Shown here piece by piece: positions 16,728 to 26,227 of a stretch of DNA of 64,000 nucleotides; the stretch's first letter is position 1; every line of letters begins with the position of its first letter. The notes beneath the pieces were generated by a model. It was given only the letters and a program-made list of their open reading frames with translations, was not told the origin of the DNA and searched no databases. This DNA is from Caryophanales bacterium UBA6865. GTDB lineage: Bacteria; Bacillota_I; Bacilli_A; RFN20; CAG-826. The stretch is from NCBI GenBank assembly GCA_002449265.1, contig DKCV01000015.1, positions 1-64,000 of the forward strand. The letters are read 5' to 3'. A program made the position numbers and the translations under genes.

Positions 16728-19700
16728 ATGTACGCTGACTTTTATTCAATAGATAAAAATTTTCAATCATCGATTAACTTAGAATTAGATTTAAACAATG
16801 AAAAGAAAATTCTTGAGTACATTCCAACGACTGACATTTGTGACGTTTTGAAAAGATATTTGAAATCATTCCTAGGAATTTCGAAAGAAAAGGCAACGAC
16901 CTTGGTTGGCCCTTATGGGAAAGGAAAATCCTTCTTATTATTGGTTTTGTCATACATCATTAGCAAAAACAAAGATTCTTTGGCATGGGAAGAACTGCAT
17001 CAAAAAATTAAAAAAGTTGATATTGAATTATACGAATTGATGACCTCTTTGAAAGAAAAAAAGAGGAATTTCATTCCCGTAATTATCAATTCAAATTATG
17101 ATGATATTAATCAATCGTTTCAACTTGCGCTGAATGAAGCACTTAAGAGAGAGAATCTCACGGATATTATGCCTCAATCCGTTTTTAATGTTTGTGAAAG
17201 CTTAATTAAAAAGTGGAAAAATAGTCATGATATTTCAAATGAAATAATTGAAAAATGCTTAGATCTTAATAAGGTTAGTTTGGATGAACTCGAACAAGGC
17301 ATCCTTGACTACTCTCCAAAATCTTATCAACAATTTGTAAAACTTTACGATTGCGTTAATATTGGTTTATCTTGGAACCCATTGGTTGGCAATGACATCA
17401 TTAAGATCTATTCAGATATTTCTGCAACTTTGACCAAATATGGTTATAGTGGAATTTTTGTTATATTTGATGAATTTTCTAAATTTATTGAAAGCAATTC
17501 GATAAATTTAATGCGCGATTTGAAGATCGTTCAAGATTTTGCTGAATTAAGCACTAGAAGTGCAAAGAATGCTTCGATACATTTTTGCTGCGTTACTCAC
17601 AAAAGCTTAAACCTATATGTCAGCTCATCGAAAGGCTTTAGCCTCGATTCTTTTAGGACTGTAGAGGGTCGTTTCACTGAAATCCGTTTTAATAGAAGTT
17701 TGAGTGAAAACTACCAAATTATTTCTTCTGCGATTCATAAAACGAATGAAGGGATTGATTATGCTAGAAATTTCGTTAAAAAGGATAAGGAATTCTATGA
17801 TATCGTTTCTAAACTCCTCTTGTTTTCCGAACTCAAAAATAAAGAAGACTTTTATGAGGGCTGTTTTCCGCTTAACCCACTTACTGTTTATTCTTTAATT
17901 CAATTGTCGGAATTTGCCGCCCAAAACGAGAGAACACTATTTACTTTTCTAGCGGACAGCGACGACGATTCACTTAACTCTTTTATTCATAATTTTGATT
18001 CTGGCCTATTCAACGTCGATAAAATTTACGACTATTTCAGCCCTTTGTTACAAAAAGAAGAAGCTAACCATTCAAGAAATATTTGGTATAGATGCGAGTC
18101 TATTCTTGGCAAAATCGAAAACATCAGTCAAAAGAAAATCATAAAATGTCTTGCAATCATTTTAATGATTAACGACTTTGATAGGTTGCCACCTAACCCC
18201 CAAACGCTTTCTTTGTGTTCCAAAGTCGATATTAGTGAAACCGATAAAACTGTTACCAATTTGATTTCTAATCATTTTTTGAGAAAGAATTTACTAAATA
18301 ATTTATTGTCTTTTGCTTTATCAAATACGAAGAAAATCGACGAAAATATTGCTTATCTGTCTAAAACGAAATTGCGCAATTTGAATTTGGCATCACTATT
18401 AAACGCGAATAATCCAATCCGCTATTACATCCCAAGACGATATAATGAGACAAACAAAATAACACGATTTTTTAAGACGATTTTTTTGACAGAGAACGAA
18501 TTTACCGCGTTGGCTTCTTTTGATTATTTTTTTGAACAAAATTATTGCGATGGAATAGTAATCTTTTTATTAAAGCAGCATCTAAGCAAGGCTGATATTT
18601 TTGAAAAGATGAATTCCATCAATGACGACAGAGTGGTTATCAAATTCCCCGCCGATTCGATTTCTACGTTGCTTCCTGAATGCGCAATGCGTCTAGCATG
18701 CCTTGATGAAATTCAATTACAAAAGGGTTTAGACGATATTAGCATTCGCGAAATTGAATTGATGAAACAAGAAACTATTACAGATATTAATTCGTTAATC
18801 GATTCCGCCTTTGGAAAAGATGCTTGTTTTTATTATCCAAAATTTCCAAGCAATAATTTCAATGATCTTTTGTCTTCGATAATGGTAAAAAAATTTCCTG
18901 TCTCCGTTATTTTTAATAATGAACTTGTTAATAAGAAAAACGTTTCGGTTCAATATCAAAAAGCGATTAATCATGTTATGGACTACTATTTAAGTGGAGA
19001 AAAGGATTTTTGTTATTCTGCTACAAGCCCTGAAGCATCTATAAAATTGTCGGTTTTTGATAGAAACGATCGTGATGATGATTCTTCAAAGCATTTCCGC
19101 GAAATTGTTGAAAAAATTAAGAAAGCAATCATGGCTTCGTCAAACGAAAAAATGGTAATTTCATTGCTAGCCAACGAATTGATGCTACCACCGTTCGGCA
19201 TTCGACAAGGCATTGTTCCTTTGCTGTTCACGAAAGCGATATCCGAATTATCTGACAATATTGTCCTATATTTCGCTAGCAAAGAGGTCTCTCTTAATTC
19301 CGAAAACTTAGTGAAAGCCATTACTAACAGCAAATTTAGCATATCCTTTTCACGAAGCTCACTGGAGCAAAAAGAATATCTTGATGACATGATGAAAATT
19401 TTTAGATGTGATACCTCACATAATTTTAGAAAAGACACTGTCACTTTGACTAATGCCATCAAACACTTCTTTATGGGCAAGCCTCAAGTGATAAGAGAAT
19501 GTGATGAACATAACAATTTTTTGAATTTGAGTCTTGAATATATTCAATTTAAATCCGTTTTTCTTGCCATTAACGTTAATCCGTTCGAGGCTATTTTTGT
19601 CGAACCAATTAAAATTTTTAAAACAAATAATTATAGTGATTTACTGTCGAAAATAGAGGATGCTATTGATGATTCTAACGCTATAAGAAAGTTTGAATTT

Positions 19701-20180
19701 AATCTGAGCAATAGTATTAAAAAATTATTTGGTTTTGGAATCAAAACGAGTTTTAAAATGGGAATACCTTATTTTGTTAGCGAACAAGTTAAGAAAGACG
19801 AACGTCCTATTTTAAGCGAAAAATCGCGGATGATTTTCGAATTTCTTTCCAATTCTCTTTCGTTTGACGATGAAGAATGTATCGATAATATATCAAAGGT
19901 GGCAGTTGGACAATTTATCGAAGATTGGAGAACTGATAAGACGGGTGATTTAGTTGATACTTTAAAGAAGTTCATCGTCGAGCTAGAAAAATCTAAAAAA
20001 GTCAGCAGCGGTGGTGATGAACTTGGAGCCGTTATCAAAAGTTCGCAGGATACTCAGCTTTCCGAAATGGGGAAACTGCTTGAAAATAATATTCAAAGCA
20101 CCATTGATGAATTCTCTGATTCTTTGACGGCTGAAGAAAAAATAGCCGTGCTGGCTATCGTGATGAAAAAACTGCTTTAG
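16728..20180 (+). CDS. Very large P-loop ATPase of the phosphorothioation-type island
   Basis: 1150 residues. The N-terminal third is an AAA+/STAND-like ATPase with Walker A GPYGKGKS at 61-68 and Walker B GIFVIFDEFSKF at about 242-253. The rest is mostly helical, without a motif I can name. In size and in its GPYGKGKS/DEFSKF motifs it recalls BREX BrxC/PglY-type ATPases and the large ATPases encoded with DUF4007, but no BREX methylase or PglZ phosphatase is present. A likely role is effector or assembly motor for restriction, or genome guarding by recognition of the phosphorothioate mark. Its stop overlaps the first possible start of the next gene. Confidence 0.7.
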   Translation: MYADFYSIDKNFQSSINLELDLNNEKKILEYIPTTDICDVLKRYLKSFLGISKEKATTLVGPYGKGKSFLLLVLSYIISKNKDSLAWEELHQKIKKVDIELYELMTSLKEKKRNFIPVIINSNYDDINQSFQLALNEALKRENLTDIMPQSVFNVCESLIKKWKNSHDISNEIIEKCLDLNKVSLDELEQGILDYSPKSYQQFVKLYDCVNIGLSWNPLVGNDIIKIYSDISATLTKYGYSGIFVIFDEFSKFIESNSINLMRDLKIVQDFAELSTRSAKNASIHFCCVTHKSLNLYVSSSKGFSLDSFRTVEGRFTEIRFNRSLSENYQIISSAIHKTNEGIDYARNFVKKDKEFYDIVSKLLLFSELKNKEDFYEGCFPLNPLTVYSLIQLSEFAAQNERTLFTFLADSDDDSLNSFIHNFDSGLFNVDKIYDYFSPLLQKEEANHSRNIWYRCESILGKIENISQKKIIKCLAIILMINDFDRLPPNPQTLSLCSKVDISETDKTVTNLISNHFLRKNLLNNLLSFALSNTKKIDENIAYLSKTKLRNLNLASLLNANNPIRYYIPRRYNETNKITRFFKTIFLTENEFTALASFDYFFEQNYCDGIVIFLLKQHLSKADIFEKMNSINDDRVVIKFPADSISTLLPECAMRLACLDEIQLQKGLDDISIREIELMKQETITDINSLIDSAFGKDACFYYPKFPSNNFNDLLSSIMVKKFPVSVIFNNELVNKKNVSVQYQKAINHVMDYYLSGEKDFCYSATSPEASIKLSVFDRNDRDDDSSKHFREIVEKIKKAIMASSNEKMVISLLANELMLPPFGIRQGIVPLLFTKAISELSDNIVLYFASKEVSLNSENLVKAITNSKFSISFSRSSLEQKEYLDDMMKIFRCDTSHNFRKDTVTLTNAIKHFFMGKPQVIRECDEHNNFLNLSLEYIQFKSVFLAINVNPFEAIFVEPIKIFKTNNYSDLLSKIEDAIDDSNAIRKFEFNLSNSIKKLFGFGIKTSFKMGIPYFVSEQVKKDERPILSEKSRMIFEFLSNSLSFDDEECIDNISKVAVGQFIEDWRTDKTGDLVDTLKKFIVELEKSKKVSSGGDELGAVIKSSQDTQLSEMGKLLENNIQSTIDEFSDSLTAEEKIAVLAIVMKKLL

Positions 20181-20200
20181 TGTGGAGGATGATGCGAAGA

Positions 20201-21325
20201 ATGATTTATTTAGATAATAGTGCTACAACGTTTCCAAAACCGGAGTGCGTTTACCAGGCGATGGATTATGCAAATAGAAATCTTGCTTTTAATGCTGGGC
20301 GTGGTTCGTATGGCAAAGCAATTGAAGCGGCAGACGTTATTCTTGAAGCGCGTAGGAACATTGCCGACTTCGCAAAATGTACTAGTGATGAAGTTGTTTT
20401 TACTTCTAGCGCCACTGAATCTTTGAATTTAATTATTAATGGCCTTCCGCTCAAAGACGGGGATAATGTGTATATATCGCCTTTTGAACACAATGCGATT
20501 GTGCGTCCGCTTTACAATTTAAAAAAACAAATTAATTTCAATATTTTTGTTCTTCCCTTCGACAAAGAAACTTGGGAAATTGACGAAGAGAAAATGACAA
20601 ATATGTTTGCAATCAATAGCCCTGCAGCCGTTTTAATTTCTCATGTAAGCAATGTCACGGGATTTGAACTCCCCTACCAAAAAATATTTGAACACTCAAA
20701 GATGTATTATTCAATCAATGTTTTGGATTCGGCTCAGTGCTTTGGAATTAGTAACCCATGTATGAAGAACATTGACTTTTGCGTTTTTGCTGGCCACAAA
20801 TCTTTATACGCTACGTTTGGGATAGCCGGTTTTATTAATCATACAAATTTGATTTTGAAAGTCATTAAAAGCGGTGGCAATGGTGCAGATTCTCTTAATC
20901 ATGAAATGCCCAAAGATGGCTATGCTCATTATGAATCTGGGTCTCCTAATGTTGTTGCTTGCTATGGGCTCATTAAAAGTTGCCAATGGTTAAGAACCCA
21001 AAATATTTTGGAAAATGAAAAAAAACTGACTTTTTATTTAATTAACAAGATGTCTGCTTTGAAAAGTGTTAAAATGTATTTGCCGAAAAACAAACAAGTG
21101 TTAGGGATAGTGTCCTTGAATGTAGCGGAATATACACCACTTGATGTTGGCAATATCTTATTTGAAGATTTCGGTATATGTGTTAGAACGGGTTACCATT
21201 GTTCACCATTTGTTCATGATTTTTTAGGAACTAAAGAGATTGGTGGCACAGTTAGAATCAGTTTGGGAGCATTCAATACAAAAGAAGATATTGATAATTT
21301 ATATATCGCTTTAGAGTCATTTTAG
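20201..21325 (+). CDS. dndA: DndA/IscS-like cysteine desulfurase
   Basis: About 374 residues, a class V PLP-dependent aminotransferase that takes sulfur from cysteine. It opens with MIYLDNSATT, the conserved N-terminus, which is why ATG 20201 is preferred over the upstream GTG/ATG codons that run into the GGAGG site. The PLP lysine is in AGHKSLY, and the catalytic cysteine is in VRTGYHCSPF (RxGxHC). In Dnd systems DndA supplies sulfur and builds the Fe-S cluster of DndC. Its position in the middle of the operon, after the ATPase, differs from classical dndA, which is divergent from or ahead of dndBCDE. Normal family length. Confidence 0.88.
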   Translation: MIYLDNSATTFPKPECVYQAMDYANRNLAFNAGRGSYGKAIEAADVILEARRNIADFAKCTSDEVVFTSSATESLNLIINGLPLKDGDNVYISPFEHNAIVRPLYNLKKQINFNIFVLPFDKETWEIDEEKMTNMFAINSPAAVLISHVSNVTGFELPYQKIFEHSKMYYSINVLDSAQCFGISNPCMKNIDFCVFAGHKSLYATFGIAGFINHTNLILKVIKSGGNGADSLNHEMPKDGYAHYESGSPNVVACYGLIKSCQWLRTQNILENEKKLTFYLINKMSALKSVKMYLPKNKQVLGIVSLNVAEYTPLDVGNILFEDFGICVRTGYHCSPFVHDFLGTKEIGGTVRISLGAFNTKEDIDNLYIALESF

Positions 21326-21335
21326 AGGAGAATTT

Positions 21336-23531
21336 GTGAGTTTACGCGATTTAGAAATAAAGGATTCTTACCGCTCTGATGATTGCCCTGATTTAGGGGA
21401 GTATTTTGTTTCTAAAATGCTTGAACAAAGTCTCGTTTACAAACGTGCCGTTGGATTCTTTTCGTCTTCTTCATTAGTTAAATTAACTCGCGGAATTAGC
21501 TATATGTCTGGTAGAAAAAACGCTCACATTTTTTTCGTGGTTTCACCGATATTGTGTAAAGAAGATGTAGAAGCAATAAAAAGAGGGTATGAGAATAGAA
21601 GAAATATAATAACCAATTGTCTTCTCCGCGAATTCAAAGAAGTTGAAGACGAATTTTCATGTGAACGATTGAATTTTTTATGCCACTTGATTGAAGAAGG
21701 TATCTTAGACATAAAAATTGCAGATAAGCTTAACCCTGTTGGGTCCGATGATTTCGGAATATTTCACGAAAAAATCGGATTATTTGTTGATGAAAACAAC
21801 AACAAGGTGGCTTTCACTGGTTCTTTAAATGAGTCCGATAATGCATTTACAAAAAATTTTGAATCTGTTCAAGTCTTTAAAAGTTGGGAAGAGCCTAAAA
21901 GGGTTCTTATGATCGAAGATGATTTTGATCGTCTCTGGTCTGATCATACAAACACTTTGGAAGTTTATGATTTTCCTGAAGCGTTGAAAACGACTCTTTT
22001 TAAATATCGAAAAGCTACTTATCACAAAGACATGGATGATTACGAAAAGAATGAAAGAGCAAATCGCCTTATATTGACGACAAGTACAAAACCGTCTTAT
22101 CAATGCCCGTTTCAACTTCATCAATATCAGAAAGACGCAATTAATAAATGGGCTCATCAAAATTTTAGAGGTCTATTTGATATGGGGACGGGGACAGGTA
22201 AAACGATAACCGCGTTAACAGCCTCCGTTAAACTTTTAGAAAGACTGAATTATCATTTGGCAACCATTATTGTGTGCCCATATACTCATCTTGTGGAACA
22301 GTGGGTGGAAGAAGAAACAAATTTCAACATCCATTTCATTGTTGGGTATTCTGATGGGAAATATAAAAATTATCGTTCAGATTTAGCGACTGCGATTCAA
22401 AATTTTAACGATGGCATTATTTCCTATTTTTATTTCATTACAACAAACGCATCTTATAAAACCCCTGAGGTGCAAAAACTGCTTTCTAGAATAAAAGGGA
22501 ATGTGCTTTTCATAGCTGATGAAGTCCATAATTTTGGTGCCGAAGGCCTCCGCTTGGCCCTGAATGAAAACTTTATGTTCAGAATAGGGCTTTCTGCTAC
22601 AATTGAGCGCCATAGAGACGAAGAAGGGACTTCAGTAATCCGCGATTACTTTGGTGCCCCTGTAATTCATTATGGATTGAAAGAAGCAATCGAAAACGAC
22701 GTTTTAACCCGATACTATTATTACCCACTTGTAGTAAATCTAGATGAAGACGAAGTAGAAAAATATATAGATTTAACAAATAAAATCAGAAAAAATTCTT
22801 ATTCTCAAAAGGATGGCTCTTTTAAATTAACTAAACAAGGAGAAATGTACGCTCTTCAAAGGGCTAGAGTTATTTCTGTAGCCAGAAATAAAATCCCTCT
22901 TCTCAAAAAAATAATGGAGAAACATAAAGCAGAGCACAACATTCTCGTCTATTGTGGGACCGGGAAACTAGCAGATGATGAAAGTGGCGATGAAGTCCGC
23001 CAAATTGACGAAGTTAGTAAAATGCTTGGTCATGATCTTAATATGAAGGTCGCAACATATACGTCACGGGAAAACAGTGAAGAAAGAAAACAAATTGTTG
23101 AACGTTTTAAAAACGGAGATGATTTGCAAGCTTTAGTGGCGATAAAATGCTTAGATGAAGGCGTAAATATACCTAGCATAAAAACTGCATTCATCTTGGC
23201 GAGCAGTACAAATCCAAGAGAATATATTCAGCGAAGGGGTCGTGCGCTACGTAAATATCCTGGCAAAACATATTCTTATATTTACGATTTTATTACTTTG
23301 CCATTTCCTTTCGAAATGTGTGATTCGTTGGATTCTACCTTCCTTCGCAGCTTTTCTGCGCTAGCGAAAAATGAGATTGATAGAATTATAGAATTTTCTT
23401 CTCTCGCGGAAAATTCACGTGATGCCGATGCGCTAATTAATGAAATCAAAGAGGCATACCAACTTGACGTCTTTGAGAAAGTCAATGATTTTGAAAGAAT
23501 CGATTGGGAGGATATGAGCTATGACGAATGA
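21336..23531 (+). CDS. DEAD/DEAH-box helicase with N-terminal phospholipase D nuclease domain
   Basis: 731 residues, GTG start with AGGAG 6 bases ahead. The N-terminal domain (about 10-210) is PLD-like: HEKIGLF (H144, K146) followed by GSLNES (162-167), the HxK...GSxN signature of nucleases. Next come helicase motifs: LHQYQKDAI (Q/Ia region), Walker A GTGTGKT 284-290, DEVH 395-398, SATIERH, then RecA2 with DEGVNIPS and QRRGRALRKYPGK. This is the layout of restriction-type PLD helicases. It is the best candidate for the cleaving or unwinding effector in this island. It ends in TGA overlapping the next small gene. Confidence 0.85.
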   Translation: MSLRDLEIKDSYRSDDCPDLGEYFVSKMLEQSLVYKRAVGFFSSSSLVKLTRGISYMSGRKNAHIFFVVSPILCKEDVEAIKRGYENRRNIITNCLLREFKEVEDEFSCERLNFLCHLIEEGILDIKIADKLNPVGSDDFGIFHEKIGLFVDENNNKVAFTGSLNESDNAFTKNFESVQVFKSWEEPKRVLMIEDDFDRLWSDHTNTLEVYDFPEALKTTLFKYRKATYHKDMDDYEKNERANRLILTTSTKPSYQCPFQLHQYQKDAINKWAHQNFRGLFDMGTGTGKTITALTASVKLLERLNYHLATIIVCPYTHLVEQWVEEETNFNIHFIVGYSDGKYKNYRSDLATAIQNFNDGIISYFYFITTNASYKTPEVQKLLSRIKGNVLFIADEVHNFGAEGLRLALNENFMFRIGLSATIERHRDEEGTSVIRDYFGAPVIHYGLKEAIENDVLTRYYYYPLVVNLDEDEVEKYIDLTNKIRKNSYSQKDGSFKLTKQGEMYALQRARVISVARNKIPLLKKIMEKHKAEHNILVYCGTGKLADDESGDEVRQIDEVSKMLGHDLNMKVATYTSRENSEERKQIVERFKNGDDLQALVAIKCLDEGVNIPSIKTAFILASSTNPREYIQRRGRALRKYPGKTYSYIYDFITLPFPFEMCDSLDSTFLRSFSALAKNEIDRIIEFSSLAENSRDADALINEIKEAYQLDVFEKVNDFERIDWEDMSYDE

Positions 23532-23706
23532 TGACAATTTATCTGGCGGTTTGGTCGAAAACAGAGAGAAAGAAATTGGATTGGCCATTCAAAAAAAGGT
23601 TCTTAAATTGGAACGAAGCAATTATTTGCAGAAACCAGAAGGTTTATCAGGGACTGAGATGGTCGAGAGAATTAAAGACATCATAGAGAAAGAGGTTGGA
23701 AAATGA
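23521..23706 (+). CDS. Hypothetical 61-residue protein inside the island
   Basis: A short, charged, probably helical protein (ending in a Lys/Glu-rich helix MVERIKDIIEKEVGK). It overlaps the helicase 3' end by 11 bases and the next gene start by 4 (ATGA), so it is embedded in the operon and very likely translated. GGGAGG lies 8 bases before its ATG. I recognise no family. Because it is locked between the helicase and the DndD-like gene, it may be a small subunit or adaptor joining the two. Confidence 0.65.
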   Translation: MTNDDNLSGGLVENREKEIGLAIQKKVLKLERSNYLQKPEGLSGTEMVERIKDIIEKEVGK

Positions 23707-25694
23707 TACTTAAATCTTTAACACTGCGGAATTTCCGACAATTTACAGACGAACAAACCATTACTTTTTCAACTGATCCAGACAAAAAAGTTACCATTGT
23801 TATGGCTGAGAGTGGGGTTGGAAAAACAACGCTCATTCAAGCTTTTCAATGGGTTCTTTATGGCGAGTGCAAATATAATAAAAACAATATTCTCAACACT
23901 GATATCAAAGATAAGCTTGAATTAAATAAAAAAACGGAAGTTTGCGGTACTTTAGTTCTCGAACATACGGGCCGCGAATATACGATTACTAGAAAATGGT
24001 CCTTTTTCAAGAAAAATATCAGGGCTGACTTTATTACTGATGACGTGGTTTTCGAATACAAGGATGAGAATGGCTTGAGCCGCGCAATTCAGGGAAAAGA
24101 TGCGGAAAAGCAAATAAAGCAAATAATGTATAAAGACCTTTTCCCTTATTTCTTTATAGAAGGTGAAAGCTTGACTCGTGTTGGCGAACAAATGTCGAAA
24201 GGGAAAAGCGGATCTAATAGCGATTTTGTAAAAGCGATTAAAGGACTACTCGGCTTTAACTATTTATATGAAACAGTGAAGCACTTAAAAAAAGTGTGTG
24301 AGGAATACAACACTAAACTCGCTAACAACACAACTAGCCTGGCTCTGAAGAACAATATTGAACGGATCCGGTCTACAGATGATCAAATAAAGACTGCCAA
24401 TAATAGAATCGAAGACATTAAAAAAGAACTTGATTACTACATCAAAGAGCGCAATGACTATAACGATAAATTAATTGGTTATGGCGAGGTTGAAGCTAAG
24501 CAAAAGCGAACAAAGGTTTTAAGAGGCGAAATTTCCAATTTAAAGGACAAAATTGATGATCTTCAAAAGCAAATTTTCAAGTCCTTCAGTTCTAAAGCTC
24601 AGTATGTAATTATGAAGGCTTTAATTCCGTCCGCAAAAGATGCTCTAAAAGAATCGGATAGTTTGGACAAAGGAATCCCTGGTATAAATGTTGAAGCGGT
24701 CGAATATATGTTGAACCACCATAAGTGTATTTGCGGTGAAGATATTAAAGAAGGAAGCGAACAATGGAATAAGCTTAATGAATGGATTAAATTTTTGCCT
24801 CCAAACAATATCGGCTTTGAAATTCAAAATTTTCAAATGGAGATTTCTTCGATCGAGAGAGAAGCCGATGATTTTGGCGAACGGTTTAAGCATGATAGAA
24901 AATTGTTGGAACAACTAATTACCGAATATAACGATAAAAGAGAAGAATTAGATAAAATCAATGAAGAGATTGGTAATGTGAGCGTGGATATTGGCGCTTT
25001 AAAAGATAAAGAAAGTCAATGTTATAAAAAAACAGTGGATCTCAATTTGGAAAAAAATAGGAAGGAAGAGAATATTCATGCTTGGGAAATGGATAAGAGT
25101 TCCTTGTTGAAAGAGCAAGAAACTTTAAAACAAAGTGACGAAAAGACTAAACGAATCCAGCTGTATTTACAATATGCATCATCATTAAAGAACAAAGTTG
25201 AACACTATTGCGCAAAAAAAGAAAATGAAAAACGGCAAGAGCTTGCAACAAATATCAATAATATTTTTAAAGATTTTTATCAGGAAAAAATTTCTTTTTC
25301 TCTTGATTCAAACTATGATGTTCAAATCAAAACTTCAGATAAAGAATTATCAGACGATTTTACTTCCGGCGGACAAGATGTCGCGGTAGCTCTTGCTTTT
25401 ATCGGAGCCATAATCAAAGTAAATGGGGAAAGAGAGACTTCAAACGATGAGGACATTGGCTCTGAGCAATCTCATGAGACTTATCCTTTGGTGTTAGACG
25501 CTCCGACATCTGCGTTTGGAATGAAACAAATGGACAGTTTCAGTAAAATAATGCCAAAAATCACCGACCAGATTATCGTTTTTATTAACGATAAAGACGG
25601 TCCAATTTTAATTGAAAAAATGAAGGCGGAAATTGGCGGGAGATGGAAAATCGAAAAGAATGACACATATCATTCTGTTATTTTGGAGGATTAG
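23703..25694 (+). CDS. dndD: DndD-like SMC/Rad50-type ATPase
   Basis: 663 residues. Head domain start LKSLTLRNFRQF and Walker A AESGVGKTT (35-43). A long coiled coil (about 205-310 and 370-500) is interrupted near residues 342-345 by CICG, a minimal zinc-hook-like apex. The C-terminal head has signature TSGGQDVAVALAF (about 553-565) and Walker B PLVLDAPTSAFG (about 594-606). DndD is the ATPase that prepares DNA for sulfur insertion together with DndC and DndE. The family and neighbours support the name, though RecF/SMC-like ATPases of other defence systems look similar. Confidence 0.8.
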   Translation: MILKSLTLRNFRQFTDEQTITFSTDPDKKVTIVMAESGVGKTTLIQAFQWVLYGECKYNKNNILNTDIKDKLELNKKTEVCGTLVLEHTGREYTITRKWSFFKKNIRADFITDDVVFEYKDENGLSRAIQGKDAEKQIKQIMYKDLFPYFFIEGESLTRVGEQMSKGKSGSNSDFVKAIKGLLGFNYLYETVKHLKKVCEEYNTKLANNTTSLALKNNIERIRSTDDQIKTANNRIEDIKKELDYYIKERNDYNDKLIGYGEVEAKQKRTKVLRGEISNLKDKIDDLQKQIFKSFSSKAQYVIMKALIPSAKDALKESDSLDKGIPGINVEAVEYMLNHHKCICGEDIKEGSEQWNKLNEWIKFLPPNNIGFEIQNFQMEISSIEREADDFGERFKHDRKLLEQLITEYNDKREELDKINEEIGNVSVDIGALKDKESQCYKKTVDLNLEKNRKEENIHAWEMDKSSLLKEQETLKQSDEKTKRIQLYLQYASSLKNKVEHYCAKKENEKRQELATNINNIFKDFYQEKISFSLDSNYDVQIKTSDKELSDDFTSGGQDVAVALAFIGAIIKVNGERETSNDEDIGSEQSHETYPLVLDAPTSAFGMKQMDSFSKIMPKITDQIIVFINDKDGPILIEKMKAEIGGRWKIEKNDTYHSVILED

Positions 25695-25696
25695 TC

Positions 25697-26227
25697 ATGG
25701 CCGACAAAAAAATGTTTTTTAGGGATAATTATTATTTTTACGGTCATCAGTGTGACATGATTTCTGCATTAACCAAAACAATCGACGAATCTTCGAGATC
25801 TAGTTTGTTTTCTTCCGCTATTGAGTTATTTATTACTGCGGCACTTGTTGGAGCCTACTATGATTCTAAAGAAAAAGTGGACCCCGATCACACAAAAAAG
25901 ACCAATATTTTGGCGGAGCAATTTAATAAGCATGCTGTTGAAGTTAGACGCGCCTTCAAATTTGTTTTATTAGTTGGTGATAGAACAAAGCTTGATGCAG
26001 TGACGAGATTGAATAGAACGTTTAGGAATCCAGAAACGGATGAAAATTACAATGATTTTGAAGAACACATGCTTGGCGGATTGAAGGATATATACGATTC
26101 CTTGATTTTGAGAACAAATACAAAATATCAGGATTATCTTAATTCTGCCTGCAATTTTTTGAATAACTTTTCTGATGACGAGATCGAGACTCCAACTCTT
26201 CCAATTTCCAACGATGATTTTTTCTAG
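25697..26227 (+). CDS. Small protein in the dndE position
   Basis: 176 residues, mostly helical, beginning 2 bases after dndD with a GGAGG overlapping its end. It contains FSSAIELFITAALVGAYYDSKEK near the N-terminus and a basic patch EVRRAFKFVLLVGDRTKLDAVTRLNRTFRNP. Classical DndE is about 110-120 residues and binds nicked DNA as a tetramer. This protein is longer and I cannot show the DndE signature by eye, so only its position after dndD suggests the role. It is the last gene of the island. Confidence 0.6.
   Translation: MADKKMFFRDNYYFYGHQCDMISALTKTIDESSRSSLFSSAIELFITAALVGAYYDSKEKVDPDHTKKTNILAEQFNKHAVEVRRAFKFVLLVGDRTKLDAVTRLNRTFRNPETDENYNDFEEHMLGGLKDIYDSLILRTNTKYQDYLNSACNFLNNFSDDEIETPTLPISNDDFF

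Noticed and set aside
16728..23531. Classification of the island as BREX
   Set aside because: The large ATPase recalls BrxC, but PglX methylase, PglZ phosphatase, BrxA/B and BrxL are absent, while cysteine desulfurase and PAPS-reductase-fold genes point to sulfur chemistry.
14114..26227. Classification as an SspABCD single-strand phosphorothioation system
   Set aside because: The long SMC-type ATPase with CICG apex and the DUF4007/giant ATPase genes do not fit SspB-D as I know them; a DndD-like reading is better.
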